Part shown: positions 23,030 through 27,212 of the stretch, one piece after another
Layout: each line of letters opens with the position of its first letter
Numbering within the stretch: position 1 is the stretch's first letter
From: Nephromyces sp. MM_2019
Lineage: Eukaryota > Apicomplexa > Aconoidasida > Nephromycida
Assembly (NCBI GenBank): GCA_015657535.1
Contig: JADHZB010000084.1
Span: 1-27,212 of the forward strand
Reading direction: 5' to 3'
DNA length: 27,212 bases
The notes under the pieces: generated by a model
Databases searched by the model: none
What the model was told of the DNA's origin: nothing
Seen by the model: the letters and a program-made list of their open reading frames with translations, nothing else
Program-made: the position numbers and the translations under genes

Positions 23030-23210
23030 TTGATATTTGAAGAAGTAGCAACTGGAGAAAATAGAGCATGCTTGCAGTTAAAACTATGTGATAGTTGACG
23101 AAATGGTATAATGAAGGTAATATTTGTGAAATTAGCATTGTTTGATGCTTGAAGATGTAAAAACTGAAGAAAATAGAGCATGCTTGCTAGTAACACTCTA
23201 TGTTAGTTGA
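23030..23210. repeat. Two-copy direct duplication, 102 bases apart
   Basis: A segment of about 80 bases starting TTAGCGTTATTTGAT at 23030 is repeated, diverged, starting TTAGCATTGTTTGAT at 23132. Both copies share AAAATAGAGCATGCTTGC and end in TAGTTGA-GAAAT. The copies end about 350 bases before the NUDT21 ATG. They could be an old duplication of upstream regulatory DNA. Confidence 0.8.
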
Positions 23211-23559
23211 AGAAATCCTATTATTCTAGTTTTTCAAACTGGTGATGTGTGTAGCCCCTGCTAACACACTGAAAAAGTATGTAAAGTTGCATGAGTGTTC
23301 ATCTATTTCATCTCTTTTCTCTGCGTATATATCTTTTTTCAGGTGGGTTTGTGTGTGTGTGCTACAACGCTCCTTTGATGCGAATAGCCAGTAGTCTAAA
23401 TGCCTTCAATTACTTTGCTAGCTTCTTGCTCACCAACTTCAGTGTGTGTTGCTTGAACTAATGCAAGACCCGCTATCTCGTTTCGTGCTAGTCTGTACAC
23501 AGAAGAACTCCATGATCACTGCGGTATAGTTGGTGTTTGTGCAATTTTTGCTCATTATA

Positions 23560-26230
23560 ATGGACAATGGAGAGGAACCAGAGGTGTTTGAGGCAGACCT
23601 GAACTTTGCTGATGCAATGGAGTATCCTGAGGCTGCTGAAGATATTGAAAATAACGCCGGTTATGCAGATGAGGAAGATATCTACGGAAACGAAGAAGAC
23701 GGCGGAGATGAAGAAGGAAAGGAGGAGTTTCAAACGGTTTGTTGGGTTGTGCGTGTGTGTTTGTGTCTTGGTGAATATGTGTGCGTTGGTGTGTGTGTGT
23801 GTTTGTCTGTGTGTATGTGTTGGTGTGTGTGTGTGTTTGTCTGTGTGTATGTGTTGGTGTGTGTGTATTGATTTTTATGTTTGTTTGTGTACATATTGGT
23901 GTGTATGTATTTGTTTGTCTGTGTTTGTGTGTTTATGTGTATGTTTGTATGTGTTGTTATTTTGCTGTGTGTGTGTATGTATGTTAGTTTGTATGTTTTT
24001 ATGTTGGTGTATCTGTGAGTATATCTTTTTGTGTGAGTATATCATTCTGTGTGTGTGACTTATCTCTGCGCTTCTTCTTATTTTTGTTGTTCTTCTTCTC
24101 CTTATTTTTCTTCTACCCCTTCCTGTTTTACCTCTTCTTCCCCCTCCTCAAAAATCTTGCTTTTTAGTCACCCCCCTTCCCAGCTAAGATTAATACAGCC
24201 GCTCAGCCCCCTCAGTTAAGAGATTACGAGCCTATCTGGGTGCTCTACCCTCAGGAGAACTACGACTACCTCAGCGACCCCGCCCAACTCCCTGAGAAGT
24301 TTTCTATAACAGCCGAGTCTCGCTCTAAGCACTTGAAGACTTATTATAAAGAAGGCTTAAGAAGAAGGTAAGTTGTGTGTTTTTTTCGGTTTGAAGATGT
24401 ATGATATACAAGTAGAGATAACCTTCTGAACACACACGCATACAGAGAGGGAGGTAAAGACAGTTTGACTGAAGCACATACAGACATAAAGAGGGTTTGG
24501 AACGAGGCTCATACACAGACATAGAGAAGCTCGAAGCGATGCACACACACACGTAGAGAAGCTAAGACTGAGGCATAGACAGACTTAGAGAAGCTCCAAA
24601 CTACTCACACGCACACATAATGAAGTTCACGACTGCACACGAAGACCCTGATATAGACTGCTCCCCACAACTAGCGATGGGGGAACATTCGCAAAGACTC
24701 ATAACCAACGTTGGCGGAAGTATAGCGATTTTCACACACGCACACACCACATATGCAAGATTTTACATATATGAAAACACCTACCCACAGATGAACACCA
24801 ACGCACACACACCAACATACACACCCACAACCAGCCACGAATACACGCTTTTCTCTGAAATTGCTCCCAGATCCACGGATACGTACACTTTCCACTCACA
24901 CACACACACTGTCATATAGCACATTTAAAGCCTTGTTTCTGATAAAACTAACACACACCATATTTTGCCCAATGAGCATCAAGCTAGAACAAAACAAGCT
25001 GCTTCTTTTATTGTTTGCCTTCAGTGTGTGTGGAATGATGCTCTGCCACAGGCATGGAACACCCCATGTTCTCCTTCTTCAACACATTTCTACGCAAAAA
25101 TTCACTCTCTTCTACGGAAAATATAGGAGCTGGGATAAGCCTAAAGAAGTGTTGAAGGAGAAAATAAGAAGGATCTTTAGTGTACATACATCGTCTACAC
25201 ACACATCTTCTCCTCGTTTCTCAAACTTTTCTTCAACGGGGGGGGTGGAGAGGGGGTTAGATGAGAGCACTGGTGGTGTGTCTTCCTCCTTCAAGAATGT
25301 CATCACCGTAGATGATTTCCTGGGGGTATGGTGGAGGACTGACTTTTACCTTGATCCGATGCCGTATCTTCCTCCCCATGTCACCCGGCCGAAGGAGCAG
25401 ATTAGGCTTTATCAGGTAAGGAGTGGGCAGCTATGAGTGAAGGGTTTTGTAGGGGGGAGTTGGAAATGTGTGGGAAAGAATTGGAGCAAATTTTAGTGTT
25501 TGTGTGTGTATGTGTGGATGGGGTTTGGTTGGTGGGTATGTGGGTATGAGTATATTTTTGCATGTGTGTATGTGTGTGAATATATCTTTGTGTGTGTGTG
25601 TATGTATGTGAGTACCCCCTTCTGTGTGTGCATCACATTCTGTGCATGAGCGTCTATTTCTGTATAAAGTTGTATGCATATCCCTTTCTCTGTGTATTTA
25701 TTTGGGTATCTTTTTGTGTGTGCAACTGTGCGAGTATCTGCTTTCCATGTGCCTGAGCACCTCTTTACGCATATATTTGTGATTGCCTATAAGTGTGTGT
25801 GTGTGATTAACTGTTGCTGTGTGAGTGGGCATCTCTTCTTGTGTATGTATGCGTGAGTGTCTCTATCACTATCACCCCCCATACCCCCCAACACCCCCCC
25901 CTTCTTCAGGTGAATCTCCCAGAAAGATGCACCTTCAGGCTTCCTGTAGGGTTCATACTGAAAGCTGTCCCGATCTTTGATATAGAGGCTGCTCAGTATG
26001 GGCTGGCAATAGGTGGAATCCCTCATATACTCTGTCGCTTTAAGTTTAACTTCATGGAGGAGGTAGAAATTGATGAAAGCACGCTCGCCCCCCTACGTAG
26101 GCTGCCAGTTCAAAGAACCGCAAATTCGGCTTCAAAGATGGAAACTCAGGGGGGTGGGGTTAACCGCACACACACACCAAAAAAAGAGGAAGATTCTATC
26201 GATTTTGAAGATATTTGTATGACACTGTAA
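23560..26230 (+). CDS. NUDT21: Cleavage factor Im 25 kDa subunit (CFIm25, NUDT21/CPSF5 family)
   Basis: Subunit of nuclear mRNA cleavage factor Im; in known members a dimer binds UGUA in pre-mRNA and helps choose poly(A) sites. Exons 23560-23736, 24168-24367, 25025-25415, 25910-26230 join in phase to 362 residues; human CFIm25 has 227. Residues 1-59 are an acidic extension. Then come family signatures: VLYPQENYDYL, KEGLRRSVCGMMLCHRHG (spanning the exon 2/3 split codon), TPHVLLLQ, FLGVWWRTDFYLDPMPYLPP, HVTRPKEQIRLYQVNLPE and GGIPHILCRFKFNF. The Nudix box is degenerate (YGKYRSWDKPKEVLKEKIRR, without the REXXEE glutamates), as expected for a non-hydrolysing binding protein. Odd points are a Ser/Thr/Gly-rich insertion at about residues 178-216 and a charged tail of about 58 residues after RFKFNF. 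The exon 1 donor is AACG|GTTTGT; the other two are AAG|GTAAGT and CAG|GTAAGG. The start ATG at 23560 follows a T-rich stretch; an upstream in-frame GTG at 23530 is less likely. Confidence 0.9.
23737..24060. repeat. GT-rich repeat tract in NUDT21 intron 1, with 34-base tandem unit
   Basis: After the exon 1 donor the intron is almost pure G/T. A unit beginning TTGGTGTGTGTGTGTGTTTG and containing GTCTGTGTGTATGTG starts at 23786 and 23820, and a shortened copy at 23854. TGTA and TGTATG occur many times. Reading it as protein gives Cys/Val-rich frames, rejected because the conserved exon 2 frame requires this to be spliced out. Confidence 0.85.
24480..24615. repeat. Degenerate 32-33-base repeat in NUDT21 intron 2
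   Basis: AGAGAAGCT is found at about 24522, 24555 and 24587, each copy associated with GAGGC or GCACA and CATAGACAGAC-like flanks; a related AAAGAGGGTTTGG copy lies near 24488. Intron 2 (24368-25024) is CA-rich in the sense direction, opposite to introns 1 and 3. Confidence 0.65.
25416..25909. other. NUDT21 intron 3, GT-rich
   Basis: It starts CAG|GTAAGG and ends with a C-rich pyrimidine tract before CTTCTTCAG. GT runs near 25500-25515 and 25560-25610 and several TGTATG motifs lie inside. No coding content is supported. Confidence 0.75.
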
Positions 26231-27212
26231 TGTAGGTACACACAGCTGGTGATTGAAGGTTTTTGTATGTGAGAAGAGGAATGTGCTGGTTGGTGAGAGG
26301 CGTGGAGGGTAGGTGGGGTTGATAGCTAGGGTTAGATTAGGGGGGGGGTCTATGAATCTTTGATGGGGCTGTGTGTGTCGTGGTAGTTCAGTGTGAGGGG
26401 TAAATTTTAAAAGGGGGGCTGCTCATCTTATAGTTGGGAGGGGGTATCTCTCTTTTGTAATGCGCACACAAGGTGAATCGTCTTAATCTAGTTAGGAAGT
26501 ATCTCTCTCCCGGAAAAGCTCACAGACACAAGATAAAGCGTCTTCTTTCAGTTAGGAAATGTCTTCCTTAATACGCACAGAAGACTGTTCTTCAAGGTAG
26601 GGAGTATCTCTCTTTCTGAACACACATACAAGACTGATCTTTCTCATGTTAGGGAGTATATCTGTTACACAACACATATAATAGACTGATCTTCTTCCTC
26701 GTGTTAGGAAGTATCTTTCTTAACACGCACACCCTTGTTATTTGTATGGCTGCTATGTTTAAAGCGAAATAACATCGCCTCTCAACTTTGAAGGTATCTA
26801 TGGGGGTGGTGTACGTACACAAGACGGAAGCATGGCTACCGTAGTGCTGAGAAACAGCTAGTTTTTTAGCATCCGTTGAAGATGATATGAGATATTCATG
26901 TTATTTTGTTAGTGAGGGCTGTGTGCGCGTGTGTGGCTGGGGATTTGTGAGTGTGAGGGTGTGTGTGTACGTGTCTGTGTGAGTGGACGGTGTGTGGGCT
27001 TGTGGGTGTGTGCTACACTTAAAGGCTGCATGCCACACATTTGAGCCCTCCTAAATCATAGGAATGGATAATTCAAATTCGTTTCTGCCAGGTGGCTCCA
27101 ACTCTCAGCATTAACGCATGCGAGTCCAAAGGCATCAAAAGATTATCACAATATCTTTTAGTACTGCTCAAACGCTGAAGTGCACATTTTTAAACGTCCC
27201 CAAACTCCCCCC
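26231..27212. other. Region 3' of NUDT21
   Basis: No gene is supported. The stretch begins with G-rich sequence (a run of G near 26341), then the degenerate repeat at 26430-26735, then a GT-rich segment at 26920-27015, and ends in a C run. NUDT21 polyadenylation should fall here, but no standard AATAAA hexamer is evident just after the stop. Confidence 0.5.
26430..26735. repeat. Degenerate tandem repeat of about 50-60 bases, six copies
   Basis: Variants of GTTAGGAAGTATCTCTCT recur at about 26434, 26490, 26550, 26596, 26648 and 26703, separated by ACACGCACA and AAGACTGATCTTCTTC-like segments. Copies are diverged in sequence and length. It lies 200-500 bases downstream of the NUDT21 stop, so it may be in or beyond its 3' UTR. 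Confidence 0.75.

Larger units (their letters stand above)
22116..23559. other. Region 5' of NUDT21, repeats only
   Basis: No exon is supported. Contents are a CA-rich minisatellite at 22640-22750, a two-copy direct duplication at 23030-23210, and a T-rich then GT-rich stretch up to the NUDT21 start. The promoter of NUDT21 should lie in the last few hundred bases, but no TATA-like or initiator element is convincing. Confidence 0.4.

Noticed and set aside
23606..24058. Long Cys/Val-rich plus-strand frame
   Set aside because: It is a frame through GT repeats of NUDT21 intron 1; the conserved protein uses a different frame and splices this segment out.
24861..25024. Upstream extension of the NUDT21 exon 3 frame
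   Set aside because: The frame is open, but the CFIm25 alignment joins exon 2 directly to the acceptor at 25024; the extension is CA-repeat and Leu-rich intron sequence.

Overview
The window looks like nuclear DNA from a unicellular eukaryote. Conserved protein segments are split into short exons (about 28 to 390 bases) by introns with GT...AG ends, and introns and spacers are full of CA/GT microsatellites and minisatellites. A coccidian-like apicomplexan or other alveolate fits the divergent CFIm25, the [10 protein letters not shown] form of SHMT and the intron-rich layout, but this is inference; nothing here fixes the species. The window begins and ends in homopolymer G/C runs, so it may be a whole contig whose ends fall at hard-to-assemble repeats.

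Left part (1-5600): the minus strand carries serine hydroxymethyltransferase (SHMT) with a Ser/Arg-rich, probably mitochondrial, leader. Seven exons run from 4860 down to 794 with agreeing splice phases. The C-terminal part (about 200 residues) is not in the window: 1-793 is intron-like CA-repeat DNA, so the gene continues past the left edge or is cut there.

Middle (5600-20400): AT-richer, low-density DNA. On the plus strand a chain of small exons between 14458 and 20398 encodes the C-terminal part of a protein I do not recognise (helical segment, charged coiled-coil-like stretch, acidic tail, stop at 20398). Further plus-strand exon candidates at 9362-9503, 10128-10195, 11878-11919, 12342-12506, 12628-12677, 12882-12956, 13210-13257 and 13966-14013 are probably upstream exons of the same gene or of one just before it; some junction phases remain unresolved.

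Right part (20400-27212): three exon candidates (21176-21194, 21451-21596, 22071-22115) make a small unidentified gene end with a hydrophobic C terminus. The best-resolved gene, 23560-26230 plus, is the cleavage factor Im 25 kDa subunit (NUDT21/CPSF5 family), four exons and 362 residues. It has an acidic N-terminal extension, a low-complexity insertion in the Nudix fold and a charged C-terminal tail. The last kilobase holds only degenerate repeats.

The recognised genes do not form a pathway: SHMT belongs to one-carbon metabolism and CFIm25 to mRNA 3'-end processing. I see no mobile element, CRISPR array, rRNA or tRNA, and no multi-gene system.
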